The notes under the pieces were generated by a model that was given only the letters and a program-made list of their open reading frames with translations, made no database searches and was not told the origin of the DNA. From Nitratireductor soli (lineage in GTDB: Bacteria; Pseudomonadota; Alphaproteobacteria; Rhizobiales; Rhizobiaceae), in NCBI RefSeq assembly GCF_001050155.1, contig NZ_LFVY01000012.1, positions 149,428 to 213,427 on the forward strand: DNA of 64,000 nucleotides. The letters run 5' to 3'. A program made the position numbers and the translations under genes. Positions 40,827-49,506 of the stretch are shown piece by piece. How positions within the stretch are numbered: the stretch's first letter is position 1; the number at the start of each line of letters is the position of its first letter.

Positions 40827-41891
40827 ATGAACATTCAAGCAATACGCGCGCCTGAGGGGATCAGGCGCGCCAGGAGCGAGAACCCGAAGATGCGCGAGCG
40901 CGACCTGGCCGCGCAGATCGGCATTTCCGAGGCCGAACTGCTGGCCGCCCATGTCGGCCACGGCGTCACGCGCATCGAGCCGCGCGTCGCCGATCTTCTG
41001 CCGTCCCTGGAAGCGGTCGGTGTGGTCATGGCCCTGACACGCAATGCCAGCGCCGTGCACGAAAAGATCGGCGTCTACGAAAAATCGATGACCGGCCCCG
41101 AGCACGCCCTCGTCCTCGGCGCCGACATCGACTTGCGCATTTTCCCCTCGCGCTGGGCCTTCGGCTTTGCCGTCGAGAAGCGCGACGAGGAGACTGACGC
41201 GGTGCGCCGCAGCCTGCAGTTCTTCGATCATCTGGGCGACGCCGTCCACAAGGTGCATCTGCGCCCGCAATCGGACCTTGCCGCCTATCAGGCACTGGTC
41301 GAAGAGCTCGTTTCGCCCGATCAGAATGCGCCGATCACGGTCGGCCGGGTCAAGCCTGTGGCAGAGGAGACGGTCGACGCGTTGCCACCCGCCGAGATTC
41401 TGCGCGAACGCTGGAGCGCGATGACCGACGTGCACCAGCTTTTCAACATCCTGCGCAAGCTGAAATTGACCCGTCACCAGGCCGTTCATCTGATCGGGCA
41501 GGACTATGCCTGGCGGCTGGAGAATGACGCGCTGACGGCGATGCTCTATCAGGCGGTCCGTGACGAAGTGCCGATCATGTGCTTCGTCGGCAGCAATGGA
41601 TGCATCCAGATACACACCGGCACGATCCACACGGTCAAGCCGATGGGGCCGTGGATCAACGTTCTCGATCCGACCTTCAACCTGCATCTGCGCACCGACC
41701 ATGTCAGCGAATTGTGGGCCGTGCGCAAGCCGACCAAGGAGGGGCACGTCACCTCGATCGAGGCCTACGGGGCCGATGGGGAACTGATCGCCCAGTTCTT
41801 CGGCGAGCGGCACGAAGGACATGACGAACGGCCCGACTGGCGTTTGATGGTCGAACGGCTGCCGTCCTTGTCCCAGCCTCAAATGGCATGA
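40827..41891 (+). CDS. hmuS: Hemin degrading/transfer protein HmuS
   Basis: A 354-residue cytoplasmic heme-binding protein of the HemS/HmuS/ShuS family. It has two repeats of about 160 residues: ALTRNASAVHEKIGVYEKSM and LRIFPSRWAFGFAVEKRDEE in the first, IMCFVGSNGCIQIHTGTIHT and NVLDPTFNLHLRTDHVSELW in the second. The conserved histidine in LHLRTDH lies near residue 292. It receives imported heme and releases iron or passes it on. It starts 14 bases after hemP and overlaps hmuT by four bases. Confidence 0.95.
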   Translation: MNIQAIRAPEGIRRARSENPKMRERDLAAQIGISEAELLAAHVGHGVTRIEPRVADLLPSLEAVGVVMALTRNASAVHEKIGVYEKSMTGPEHALVLGADIDLRIFPSRWAFGFAVEKRDEETDAVRRSLQFFDHLGDAVHKVHLRPQSDLAAYQALVEELVSPDQNAPITVGRVKPVAEETVDALPPAEILRERWSAMTDVHQLFNILRKLKLTRHQAVHLIGQDYAWRLENDALTAMLYQAVRDEVPIMCFVGSNGCIQIHTGTIHTVKPMGPWINVLDPTFNLHLRTDHVSELWAVRKPTKEGHVTSIEAYGADGELIAQFFGERHEGHDERPDWRLMVERLPSLSQPQMA

Positions 41892-42832
41892 GGAGCAGCA
41901 TCGTGCCGATTCACCGTGATCGCCGGCCCATCCGCCTTGCGCGCGTCCTGTTTGCCGTCTGCGCCATCGGTTTCTTTGCCGGGGTGGCGCCGCGGTCCGC
42001 TGTTGCCCAGTCTCTCGAGCGGTTTCCCGATGCGTCGCGTCTGGTGAGCATTGGCGGGGCGATCACCGAGATCGTCTATGCATTGGGCGAGGAGGACCGG
42101 CTGATCGCCCGCGACACCACGAGCACCTATCCCGAAGCCGCCGGCGCCTTGCCCGATGTGGGATATATGCGGGCCCTGTCGCCCGAGGGTGTCCTGTCGG
42201 TCGGTCCCAGCGCCGTGCTGGCGGCCGAAGGCAGCGGGCCGCCGGCGACGATGAGTGTTCTGGAAAAGGCCACCGTGCCGCTGATCCTGGTGCCTGAAGG
42301 CTACGACCGCGAAGCCATCTTGCGCAAGATCCGCATCACGGGCGCGGCGCTGGGCGTGGCGGCGAAAGCGGAGAAGCTCGCCGGCAAGGTCGATGCGGAT
42401 CTGCAGGCGGCGGAAGACGCCGCCAAGGCGATGTCGGGTGGCAAGCGCGTGCTGTTCATCCTCAGCATGCAGGGCGGGCGCATCCTGGCCGCCGGCAGCG
42501 GCACCGCGGCCGACGGCGTCGTCCGCATGGCCGGCGGCACCAATGCCATGAGCGCCTTTCCCGGATACCGCCAGGTTTCGGAAGAAGCGGTGATGATGGC
42601 GCAGCCGGACGTCATCTTGATGATGGAGCGCGGCGGCGGCACCGGCATTGCCGAGGATGAACTGTTTGCGCATCCGGCCATCGCCGGCACGCCCGCCGGC
42701 ACGCCCGCCGGCAAAAGCCGGACGCTTCTGCGCATGGACGGGGCCTATCTGCTCGGCTTCGGCCCGCGCACTGCCAGTGCGGTGCGGGACCTGTCGGCAA
42801 TGCTGGCAGAAACCAAAACGGCGACTGATTGA
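41888..42832 (+). CDS. hmuT: Heme ABC transporter substrate-binding protein HmuT
   Basis: A 314-residue periplasmic protein overlapping hmuS by ATGA. A signal peptide (RLARVLFAVCAIGFFAGVAP) is followed by the cluster A-2 binding-protein fold: DASRLVSIGGAITEIVYALG and TSTYPEAAGALPDVGYMRAL. The YMRALSPEGVLSVGPSAVLA region includes the conserved tyrosine used for heme. A short 12-base in-frame duplication (gccggcacgccc repeated near 42690) encodes AGTPAGTPAG; this is likely an unimportant loop variation. It delivers heme to HmuUV. Confidence 0.92.
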   Translation: MRSSIVPIHRDRRPIRLARVLFAVCAIGFFAGVAPRSAVAQSLERFPDASRLVSIGGAITEIVYALGEEDRLIARDTTSTYPEAAGALPDVGYMRALSPEGVLSVGPSAVLAAEGSGPPATMSVLEKATVPLILVPEGYDREAILRKIRITGAALGVAAKAEKLAGKVDADLQAAEDAAKAMSGGKRVLFILSMQGGRILAAGSGTAADGVVRMAGGTNAMSAFPGYRQVSEEAVMMAQPDVILMMERGGGTGIAEDELFAHPAIAGTPAGTPAGKSRTLLRMDGAYLLGFGPRTASAVRDLSAMLAETKTATD

Positions 42833-42833
42833 A

Positions 42834-43940
42834 ATGGCGTTAGGCGAGCAGACCGATCCGGCACCAGCCGGACGTTTGATCAATGCGGAGGGCGACCGCA
42901 CGACACGCGCCCGCATCGCCATCCTGCTCCTGGTGGGACTCTATTGCGTCTTGTGCGCGATCAGCCTCGGATCGGGTGCGTCGGATGCCTCGCTCTGGGA
43001 CGTCGTCCATGACTGGCTGCGGCCCGGCGGCGCCGGCGCCGATGTGCTGTCGCAGCGCGATCGCGTGATTATCCAGGACATCCGCCTGCCGCGCATCGTG
43101 CTGGGCAGCCTGGTGGGGGCGGCGCTGGCCGTCTCCGGCGCGGTGATGCAGGGCCTGTTCCGCAATCCGCTTGCCGACCCCGGCATTGTCGGCGTCGCCT
43201 CGGGCGCCGGTCTCGGCGCCATCACGGTGATCGTTCTGGGCGGCACGGTGCTTGGCCCCGTGGTCGGCCTGCTGGGCATTTACGCCTTGCCGCTGGCCGC
43301 TTTCTGCGGCGGCCTGGCGACGACGATGCTCCTCTACCGCGTGGCCACGCGGCGCGGCCAGACCTCGATCGCCACCATGCTGCTCGCCGGCATCGCGCTT
43401 GCCGCCATGGCCGGCGCGTTTTCCGGCGTCCTCGTCTATCTGGCCGATGACCAGCAATTGCGCGACCTGACCTTCTGGGGGCTGGGTTCGCTTGCCGGCT
43501 CGACCTGGAGCAAGATCTGGGCGGCAGGGCCGATCATCGCCGCGGCGCTTCTGGCCACGCCCTTCCTGGCGCGCGGGCTCGACGGCATGGTTTTGGGCGA
43601 GGCGGCCGCCAACCATCTCGGCATTCCCGTGCAACGCGTCAAGAACGCGGCGATCGTCGCGGTGGCGGCGGCAACCGGCGCTTCGGTCGCCGTTGCCGGC
43701 GGGATCGGCTTCATCGGCATTGTCGTGCCGCATCTCCTGCGCCTGACCATCGGCCCCGAGCACCGCTACCTGCTGCCGGCGTCCGCCCTGCTCGGCGCGT
43801 GCCTGCTGCTGGTCGCCGACGCCATCAGCCGCATGGTGGTGGCGCCCGCCGAATTGCCCATCGGCATCGTCACGGCGGCCATCGGTGCGCCCTTCTTCCT
43901 CTGGATATTGCTGCGCCAGCGCGGCTTGCTGGATCTGTGA
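42834..43940 (+). CDS. hmuU: Heme ABC transporter permease HmuU
   Basis: A 368-residue FecCD-family permease with about ten transmembrane helices, starting at ATG 42834 one base after the hmuT stop. The FecCD signature (RDRVIIQDIRLPRIVLGSLV then GAALAVSGAVMQGLFRNPLA) is near residue 80, and the loop VQRVKNAAIVAVAAATGASV precedes GGIGFIGIVVPHLLRLTIGP near residue 290. It forms the inner membrane heme channel with HmuV. The stop and the hmuV start overlap by one base. Confidence 0.94.
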   Translation: MALGEQTDPAPAGRLINAEGDRTTRARIAILLLVGLYCVLCAISLGSGASDASLWDVVHDWLRPGGAGADVLSQRDRVIIQDIRLPRIVLGSLVGAALAVSGAVMQGLFRNPLADPGIVGVASGAGLGAITVIVLGGTVLGPVVGLLGIYALPLAAFCGGLATTMLLYRVATRRGQTSIATMLLAGIALAAMAGAFSGVLVYLADDQQLRDLTFWGLGSLAGSTWSKIWAAGPIIAAALLATPFLARGLDGMVLGEAAANHLGIPVQRVKNAAIVAVAAATGASVAVAGGIGFIGIVVPHLLRLTIGPEHRYLLPASALLGACLLLVADAISRMVVAPAELPIGIVTAAIGAPFFLWILLRQRGLLDL

Positions 43941-44734
43941 TGTCGATCGAAACCCGCCATCTCGCCGTCCGGATCGGCCGGCGTGCCATCCTCTCGGATG
44001 TTCACCTGACGGCGCAGCCGGGACAGGTTACGGCAATTGTCGGGCCGAACGGCTCCGGCAAGACGACCTTGCTGAAGGCGCTGGCGGGCGATCTGGCCTT
44101 TACCGGCGACATCCGCATCAACGGCGTGGCGCTGACGGCGATGAAACCCTGGCAGGCGGCCGTTCACCGCGCCGTTCTGCCTCAATCGACAGCCCTGTCG
44201 TTTCCCTACACCGTGCGTGAGATCGTCAAGCTCGGCCTGATGAGCGGCCGTTCGGGCGCGAGGGACGATGAAACCGCCCAATTGCCGGAGCGGGCCTTGG
44301 CGCGTGTCGACCTGGCCGGCTTTGCCGGTCGGTTCTATCAGGAGCTGTCAGGCGGTGAGCAGCAGCGTGTCCAGCTCGCCCGCGTGCTCTGCCAGGTGTG
44401 GCGGCCGGTGCTGGACGGCAGGCCGCGCTATCTGCTCCTCGACGAGCCGGTTTCGAGCCTCGACATCAAGCATCAGCTGATCATCATGAACATCGCCGCC
44501 GAATTCGCCGCGGCCGGCGGCGGCGTGATCGCCATCCTGCATGATCTGAACCTGACGGCGCGCTTTGCCGACCATGTCGCCATGATGCACCATGGCAGCC
44601 TTGTCGCTGCCGGGCCGGTGGCCGAGGTTCTGACGGACAATCTGGTTTCGGATGTGTTCGAATGCCGGATCAGGGTAAGCGCGCTACCGGCAGGCGGTAT
44701 GCCATTCGTCTTGCCGCAATCGGCGGAGATCTGA
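43940..44734 (+). CDS. hmuV: Heme ABC transporter ATP-binding protein HmuV
   Basis: A 264-residue ATPase with Walker A GPNGSGKTT (residues 35-43), signature LSGGEQQRVQLARVL near residue 137 and Walker B YLLLDEPVSSLD followed by the switch histidine in AILHDLNL. Length and motifs are those of HmuV/FecE-type heme importers. It is the last gene of hemP-hmuSTUV. Convergent rirA ends 117 bases downstream. Confidence 0.95.
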   Translation: MSIETRHLAVRIGRRAILSDVHLTAQPGQVTAIVGPNGSGKTTLLKALAGDLAFTGDIRINGVALTAMKPWQAAVHRAVLPQSTALSFPYTVREIVKLGLMSGRSGARDDETAQLPERALARVDLAGFAGRFYQELSGGEQQRVQLARVLCQVWRPVLDGRPRYLLLDEPVSSLDIKHQLIIMNIAAEFAAAGGGVIAILHDLNLTARFADHVAMMHHGSLVAAGPVAEVLTDNLVSDVFECRIRVSALPAGGMPFVLPQSAEI

Positions 44735-44851
44735 AGCAACTCCAGGAAAAGTGAGAACCCGTTTTCCGTCCGGGATTGCGCAAAAACAGAGAGATAGAGC
44801 GGGGCAGCGTTTCCATGAAACGGTGAACCGATCCAGGCGCGCGTTGGTGTG

Positions 44852-45313
44852 TCAGTTGGCTGCCACGCGGACCGGCAGATCGTCGATGCCGAGCAGGTTG
44901 CGCATGTCGGGCTTGGCGTCCACCAGATCGCGAATCGTATAACCGGCCAGAACCTCGAAAAAGGCGTTCAACGCCTGGCGCAACGCCGCGTTCAGCCCGC
45001 AGCTTTCCACCAGCGGGCAGTCGGCGGCGTCATTCTCGAAACATTCCGCCATGGCGAAATTGTCCTCGGTGACCCGCACCACGTCGAAAAGCGAGATCGC
45101 CTCGGCGGGCTTGGCCAGCCGCACGCCGCCGTGCCGGCCGCGCACCGTTTCCACAAAACCATGCTCCACAAGCGGTTGCAGGATCTTGAACAGAAACAGG
45201 TCGGACAGCGTATAGGCTTCCGCGATATCCGATATCCGGCTTAAGCGGCCTTCATTGGCCGAGCAGTACATCAGGATTCTGATGGCATAATTGGTCTGTC
45301 TGGTAAGCCGCAT
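44852..45313 (-). CDS. rirA: Iron-responsive Rrf2 family regulator RirA
   Basis: A 153-residue Rrf2-type protein. Its first residues (MRLTRQTNYAIRILMYCSAN) and the segment LSDLFLFKILQPLVEHGFVE are nearly those of characterised rhizobial RirA. Three cysteines at 91, 99 and 105 (AMAECFENDAADCPLVESCG) are the cluster ligands. RirA with an Fe-S cluster represses iron uptake genes when iron is sufficient. It lies beside hmuV and has a likely Irr box 41 bases upstream. Confidence 0.93.
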   Translation of the reverse strand: MRLTRQTNYAIRILMYCSANEGRLSRISDIAEAYTLSDLFLFKILQPLVEHGFVETVRGRHGGVRLAKPAEAISLFDVVRVTEDNFAMAECFENDAADCPLVESCGLNAALRQALNAFFEVLAGYTIRDLVDAKPDMRNLLGIDDLPVRVAAN

Positions 45314-45354
45314 AACGATCCTCTCGCGTAACTGTCATGCACTATGGCCTATCG

Positions 45355-45371
45355 TTTAGAATAATTCCAGA
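45355..45371. promoter_or_regulatory. ICE-like motif (candidate Irr site) upstream of rirA
   Basis: TTTAGAA-TAA-TTCCAGA matches the Irr box consensus TTTAGAA-N3-TTCTAAA in the left half completely and in five of seven positions on the right. It is 41 bases upstream of the rirA start. Irr control of rirA is known in other rhizobia. The site is in the 301-base gap to the MaoC gene, in which I see nothing else definite. Confidence 0.55.
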
Positions 45372-45614
45372 GTTCGCCGATAAAAAATCTGATAAAAACA
45401 TTCAACTTTATGTCAGCGCCATTTTCCACCTGATAGCAACCGATGGTTGCGCTTGTCGCCTTCGTTCTTGCCAATTCTGCTGCAATGCACAATATTCGCC
45501 GCGCCATGGGGAACGGCCAACGAGCCGCGAAGCGGCGTTTGAACGGACTGAGATGCCGAAATACGGCGTCGGGTGATTCCACCTGACAACTCATGCGACA
45601 GAAAGGCGAACCCC

Positions 45615-46079
45615 GTGAACGCACATGTTCTGGAACAGAAAATCGGTGCGGCGACGACGATTTCCCAATGGGTCGAGGTCGACCAATCGATGATCGACGG
45701 CTTTGCCGATTGCACCAATGACCACCAGTGGATTCACGTCGACCGCGTGCGGGCGCGGCGCGAAAGCCCGTTCGGCGTTCCTGTCGCGCACGGCTTTCTG
45801 ACGCTGTCGCTTTTATCCAGCCTCTCCTACGACAGCGGCGCCTGGCCCGTGCATCTGGGCACGGTCATCAATTACGGTCTCGACAAGCTGCGTTTCCTGG
45901 CGCCGGTCAAGGCCGGCGCCCGCGTGCGGCTGCGTGCCAGCTTGAGCGGCGTCGAGGAAAAGGCTCCGGGGCGTCTTCTGGTTCGCCATCACAGCGAGGT
46001 GGAGATCGAAGGCGAGGAGACGCCGGCGCTCGCCGCCGAAACCATCGTCCTGCTGATCCTCGATGACCACGCCGCCTGA
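45615..46079 (+). CDS. MaoC family dehydratase
   Basis: A 154-residue protein with GTG at 45615. It has the hot-dog fold signature of MaoC-like hydratases: VDQSMIDGFADCTNDHQWIH, then VPVAHGFLTLSLLSSL, with the conserved D-x(4)-H catalytic pair in the DHQWIHVD and AHGF segments. R-specific enoyl-CoA hydratases are the usual function. It is convergent with the FAH gene and divergent from rirA. The substrate is not known, and no neighbouring acyl-CoA genes narrow it. Confidence 0.85.
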   Translation: MNAHVLEQKIGAATTISQWVEVDQSMIDGFADCTNDHQWIHVDRVRARRESPFGVPVAHGFLTLSLLSSLSYDSGAWPVHLGTVINYGLDKLRFLAPVKAGARVRLRASLSGVEEKAPGRLLVRHHSEVEIEGEETPALAAETIVLLILDDHAA

Positions 46080-46106
46080 AAGCAATCGCCGGACGACTTC
46101 GCTTTG

Positions 46107-46808
46107 TTATGCGATTGCTTCACCGATGGTGATGGAGATCGTGCCGATGCCGTCGATGCCGCCGTCCAGGCGATCGCCGGGCTGCACCGCGCCGACGCCG
46201 GCCGGCGTTCCGGTGTAGATCAGGTCGCCCGGCTGAAGCGCCATTGCGCGGCTGCAGATGGAGATCACGTCGGCCACCGGCCAGATCAGCTCCGCCAGAT
46301 CGCCCTCCTGGCGCGTTTCGCCATTGACCTTGAGCCAGATGCGGCCGCTTTCGGGATGTCCGGTCGCGTCGACCGGGGCGATCGCGCCGCAGGGGGCCGA
46401 CTGGTCGAATGCCTTGCCCCAGTCCCAGGGGCGGCCCATCTCCTTGGCCTCGCTTTGCAGGTCGCGGCGCGTCAGGTCGATGCCGACCGCATAGCCGAAG
46501 ACGTGGTCGAGCGCTGAACCAAGCGCAATGTTGCGACCACCCTTGCCGATGGCGACGACCAGCTCGATCTCGTGATGCAGGTCCCTGGTCAGCGTCGGGT
46601 AGGGGATCGTCACGCCGTCGTCGACGATGCTGTCGGCCGGCTTGGTGAAGAAGAACGGCGGCTCGCGATCCGGATCCTTGCCCATTTCGCGCGCATGCGC
46701 CGCGTAGTTTCGCCCGACGCAGAAGATGCGCCGGACGGGAAAGCGTGCCTCCGTGCCGGCGACGGCAACGGAAGGCTGGGCTGCTGGGGGGAACACGAAT
46801 TCGGCCAT
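46107..46808 (-). CDS. Fumarylacetoacetate hydrolase (FAH) family protein
   Basis: A 233-residue protein of the FAHD1-like branch, starting at ATG 46808. The metal-binding acidic motif is in [18 protein letters not shown] near residue 82, and further family motifs are [15 protein letters not shown] near residue 30 and [20 protein letters not shown] near residue 185. Such proteins hydrolyse C-C bonds or decarboxylate oxaloacetate-like acids. It follows the class III aminotransferase of the ectoine locus on the same strand and may be the last gene of that unit. A 13-base perfect inverted repeat spans its start. Confidence 0.85.
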   Translation of the reverse strand: MAEFVFPPAAQPSVAVAGTEARFPVRRIFCVGRNYAAHAREMGKDPDREPPFFFTKPADSIVDDGVTIPYPTLTRDLHHEIELVVAIGKGGRNIALGSALDHVFGYAVGIDLTRRDLQSEAKEMGRPWDWGKAFDQSAPCGAIAPVDATGHPESGRIWLKVNGETRQEGDLAELIWPVADVISICSRAMALQPGDLIYTGTPAGVGAVQPGDRLDGGIDGIGTISITIGEAIA

Positions 46809-46851
46809 GAAGCTCTCCGACATAACAATGCGCAGAGACATGGCCGAATTC
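46797..46851. repeat. 13-base inverted repeat across the FAH start codon
   Basis: gaattcggccatg (46797-46809) and catggccgaattc (46839-46851) are exact reverse complements with 29 bases between. The right arm is a mirrored copy of the start of the FAH gene; the likeness continues a little further (see findings). Confidence 0.75.
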
Positions 46852-46890
46852 ATTTTTCAGGGCAAGGCCCAGCCTGCCCAAGTCAGCGGA

Positions 46891-48267
46891 TCAGCCCTTG
46901 AAGACCGTTTTCGCAGCCGTCACCGCGGCGTCGACCACCACGTCGGCTTCTTCCCGGGTCAGGCACAGCGGCGGCGCGAAGCCTAGAATATCGCCCTGCG
47001 GCATCGCGCGGCCGATGACGCCCTGTTCGAGCAGGGCAGCCGCCATTTGCGGGCCGATCTTCTTCGATGCATCAAAGAAGCGGCGTGTGTCCTTGTCCTC
47101 GACGAATTCAACGGCGCACAACATGCCTTCGCCGCGCACTTCGCCGACATGGGCATGATCGCCCAGGGCATCGCGCATGGCGTTGACCAGATAACCGCCG
47201 GTTTCCGTGGAATTCTTGACCAGGCCCAATTTGTCCACCAGCTCCAGATTGGCGATGCCGGCGGCCGCGCCGATCGGGTGCGCCGAATAGGTCCAGCCAT
47301 GGCCGATCGGGCCGTTTTCGTCCGTGCCGCGCTCCAGCACCTCCCACATCTTCTTGCCGACGATGGACCCCGACAGCGGCGCATAGGCCGAGGTCAGGCC
47401 CTTGGCGATGGTGATCAGGTCTGCCTCGATGTCGTAGTGCAACGATCCGAACATCGAGCCGAGCCGGCCGAAACCTGTCACCACCTCGTCGGCGACGAGC
47501 AGGATGTCGTGCTTCTTGAGCACTTTCTGGATTGCCTGCCAGTAACCGGCCGGCGGCGGCACGATGCCGCCCGTGCCGAGCACCGGCTCGCCGATGAAGG
47601 CGGCGATGGTGTCGGCGCCCTCGCGCTCGATCATGGCTTCCAGCGCGGCCGCGCAATGGGCGGAGAAATCCTCTTCGCTCATGGCAAGGTCCGGGCGGCG
47701 GTAATAGTAGGGCGCTTCCGTATGCAGAACGTTGGCCAGCGGCAGGTCGAACTTCTTGTGGAACAGTTCGAGGCCGGTTAGCGAGCCGGTCATCAGGCCC
47801 GAGCCGTGATAGCCGCGCCAGCGCGAGATGATCTTCTTCTTCTCCGGCCGGCCGAGGATGTTGTTGTAGTACCAGATCAGCTTGACGTTGGTCTCGTTGG
47901 CGTCCGAGCCGCCAAGGCCGAAATAGACCTTCGACATGTTGTCCGGCGCCCGGTCGAGGATCATCTTGGAAAGGCGGATGGAGGCTTCCGTGCCGTGCCC
48001 GACATAGGCGTGGTAGTAGGCGAGCTCCTTCGCCTGCTCGGCGATGGCGTCGGCGATCTCGGTGCGGCCGTAGCCGACATTGACGCAGTAGAGGCCGGCG
48101 AAGGCGTCGAGCAGCCTGTTGCCGTCGCGGTCCTCGATGTGGACGCCCTTGCCTCCGGTGACGATGCGGGTCGGTGTTTCGCCGCGCGCGTGCTGGGCGA
48201 GATGGGTCGAGGGGTGGAAGAAATTCTCCCGGTCCCACTGGTCGAGCTGGTCGTTCTTCAACAGCAT
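46891..48267 (-). CDS. doeD: Class III aminotransferase, probable diaminobutyrate aminotransferase (DoeD-like)
   Basis: A 458-residue PLP aminotransferase. ATG at 48267 has a near-perfect AGGAGG. It shares FGLGGSDANETNVKLI near residue 117, the aspartate of ADEVVTGFGRLG near 253 and the Schiff-base lysine in TIAKGLTSAYAPLSG near 280. Its place, between an M24 hydrolase and a FAH gene in the ectoine locus, suggests DoeD, which transaminates 2,4-diaminobutyrate to aspartate semialdehyde. The name is by context; other omega-aminotransferase activities are possible. Confidence 0.75.
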   Translation of the reverse strand: MLLKNDQLDQWDRENFFHPSTHLAQHARGETPTRIVTGGKGVHIEDRDGNRLLDAFAGLYCVNVGYGRTEIADAIAEQAKELAYYHAYVGHGTEASIRLSKMILDRAPDNMSKVYFGLGGSDANETNVKLIWYYNNILGRPEKKKIISRWRGYHGSGLMTGSLTGLELFHKKFDLPLANVLHTEAPYYYRRPDLAMSEEDFSAHCAAALEAMIEREGADTIAAFIGEPVLGTGGIVPPPAGYWQAIQKVLKKHDILLVADEVVTGFGRLGSMFGSLHYDIEADLITIAKGLTSAYAPLSGSIVGKKMWEVLERGTDENGPIGHGWTYSAHPIGAAAGIANLELVDKLGLVKNSTETGGYLVNAMRDALGDHAHVGEVRGEGMLCAVEFVEDKDTRRFFDASKKIGPQMAAALLEQGVIGRAMPQGDILGFAPPLCLTREEADVVVDAAVTAAKTVFKG

Positions 48268-48276
48268 GTCTGCCTC

Positions 48277-49494
48277 CTATCGAATGGTTGGGCCGTTGGG
48301 AGTGCGGGTCAGCACTTCCGCTCCATCGGGGCTAAGAAGCACCGCGTTGGAGAGGAAGAAGTCGCCTTTGCCCGTTCCCATCAGCCAGGAAAGAATGTGA
48401 AAACTCATGCCCTCGCGGATTTCGAGGTCGCTGTCGTGGCGCAGGCCGGTCACCCGGTTGCCGCCGGTCCAGGAGGGCGGGAAGCCGATGCCGACGCAAT
48501 AGCCGCAATGGTGGCGGCGGTAATGCGCCAGCCCCGCATCGTCGGCCACCGCCTGCCAGGCGGCGTAGACGTCGCGCGCCCGGGCGCCTGGCCGCAAGGC
48601 GGCGATGACGGCGCGGAAAGCAGCCATCGCCGTCTCGGCCATGCGCGCGTCCTCGTCGCGGATCGCACCCACATGGACGAGCCTTCCAAGCGGCGCATGA
48701 TAGCGGCTGACACAGCCGGACAGTTCGATGAACACCGGCTCGTCGCGGCGATAGGTATCGTTGCCCCAGGTGGCGTGCTCCTCGCCGAGCCGTGGGCCAG
48801 GCCGGATGAACGGGCCGAAGCCCGGCGCCTCGCCGCCGGCGCGGATCATCGCCGCGTGACATTCCGCCACCACGTCGCGTTCGGCCGCTCCCTCGGCAAT
48901 CATGGCGATTGCCGCCGCAGCCGCCGCATCGGAGACGGCCGCCGCCTTGCGCATCAGCGCCTGTTCCGCCGGCGATTTGACCAGCCGCAGCCGATCGACC
49001 ATGTCGGTGACGTCGACCCACTCGACCGTGTCCAAGCTTTCGCGAAGCGCATTGCCGAAGCCGTAGGAATGGCCCGACGACCAGGTCTCGATGCCGATCC
49101 TGATGGCGCCCTCGTCGGTCTGCTCCTCGATCTGCTCGACGACGGTCTCGAGCACGGCGCGCGAGCGGTCCCTGGCAACGAAGGAATCCTTCAGCACCCG
49201 CACGGCCAGGTCGGCGGCCGTCTCGTGGTCGCCATGCCCCTGGAACAGCGCGTTGCGCACCTGCTTCTCGATCGACACGCGCTCCATCTGCCGCGTGACG
49301 AGGATCATTTCGCCCTCGATGGGCACCATCAGCAGATGCGGCGCGAAATAGCCCCAATGGTCGAGACCGGTGAGGTAGAAGATGTTTTCCGGCGTCGAAA
49401 GCAGCGCCATGTCGAGCTGGCGCGCGGCCATTTCGCCGCGCACCGCCGCCAGCCGACCGCTCAATTCCGTATCGTTGAAAGGGTTATCGAACAC
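48277..49494 (-). CDS. M24 family protein, second ectoine hydrolase-like (EutD/DoeA-like paralogue)
   Basis: A 405-residue protein of creatinase/Xaa-Pro aminopeptidase fold; GTG start at 49494. The N-terminal domain is at residues 1-170 and the pita-bread domain after. The segment that carries two aspartate metal ligands in true M24 peptidases here reads FIELSGCVSRYHAPLGR (residues 255-271), so the Asp ligands are missing. The same pattern, with a shared GYCVGIGFPPSW, is found in the EutD/DoeA-like protein at 56949-58133. It lies between the aldehyde dehydrogenase and aminotransferase genes. It may act on a different ectoine derivative, for example 5-hydroxyectoine. Confidence 0.75.
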   Translation of the reverse strand: MFDNPFNDTELSGRLAAVRGEMAARQLDMALLSTPENIFYLTGLDHWGYFAPHLLMVPIEGEMILVTRQMERVSIEKQVRNALFQGHGDHETAADLAVRVLKDSFVARDRSRAVLETVVEQIEEQTDEGAIRIGIETWSSGHSYGFGNALRESLDTVEWVDVTDMVDRLRLVKSPAEQALMRKAAAVSDAAAAAAIAMIAEGAAERDVVAECHAAMIRAGGEAPGFGPFIRPGPRLGEEHATWGNDTYRRDEPVFIELSGCVSRYHAPLGRLVHVGAIRDEDARMAETAMAAFRAVIAALRPGARARDVYAAWQAVADDAGLAHYRRHHCGYCVGIGFPPSWTGGNRVTGLRHDSDLEIREGMSFHILSWLMGTGKGDFFLSNAVLLSPDGAEVLTRTPNGPTIR

Positions 49495-49506
49495 GCGCGC
49501 CTCAGC

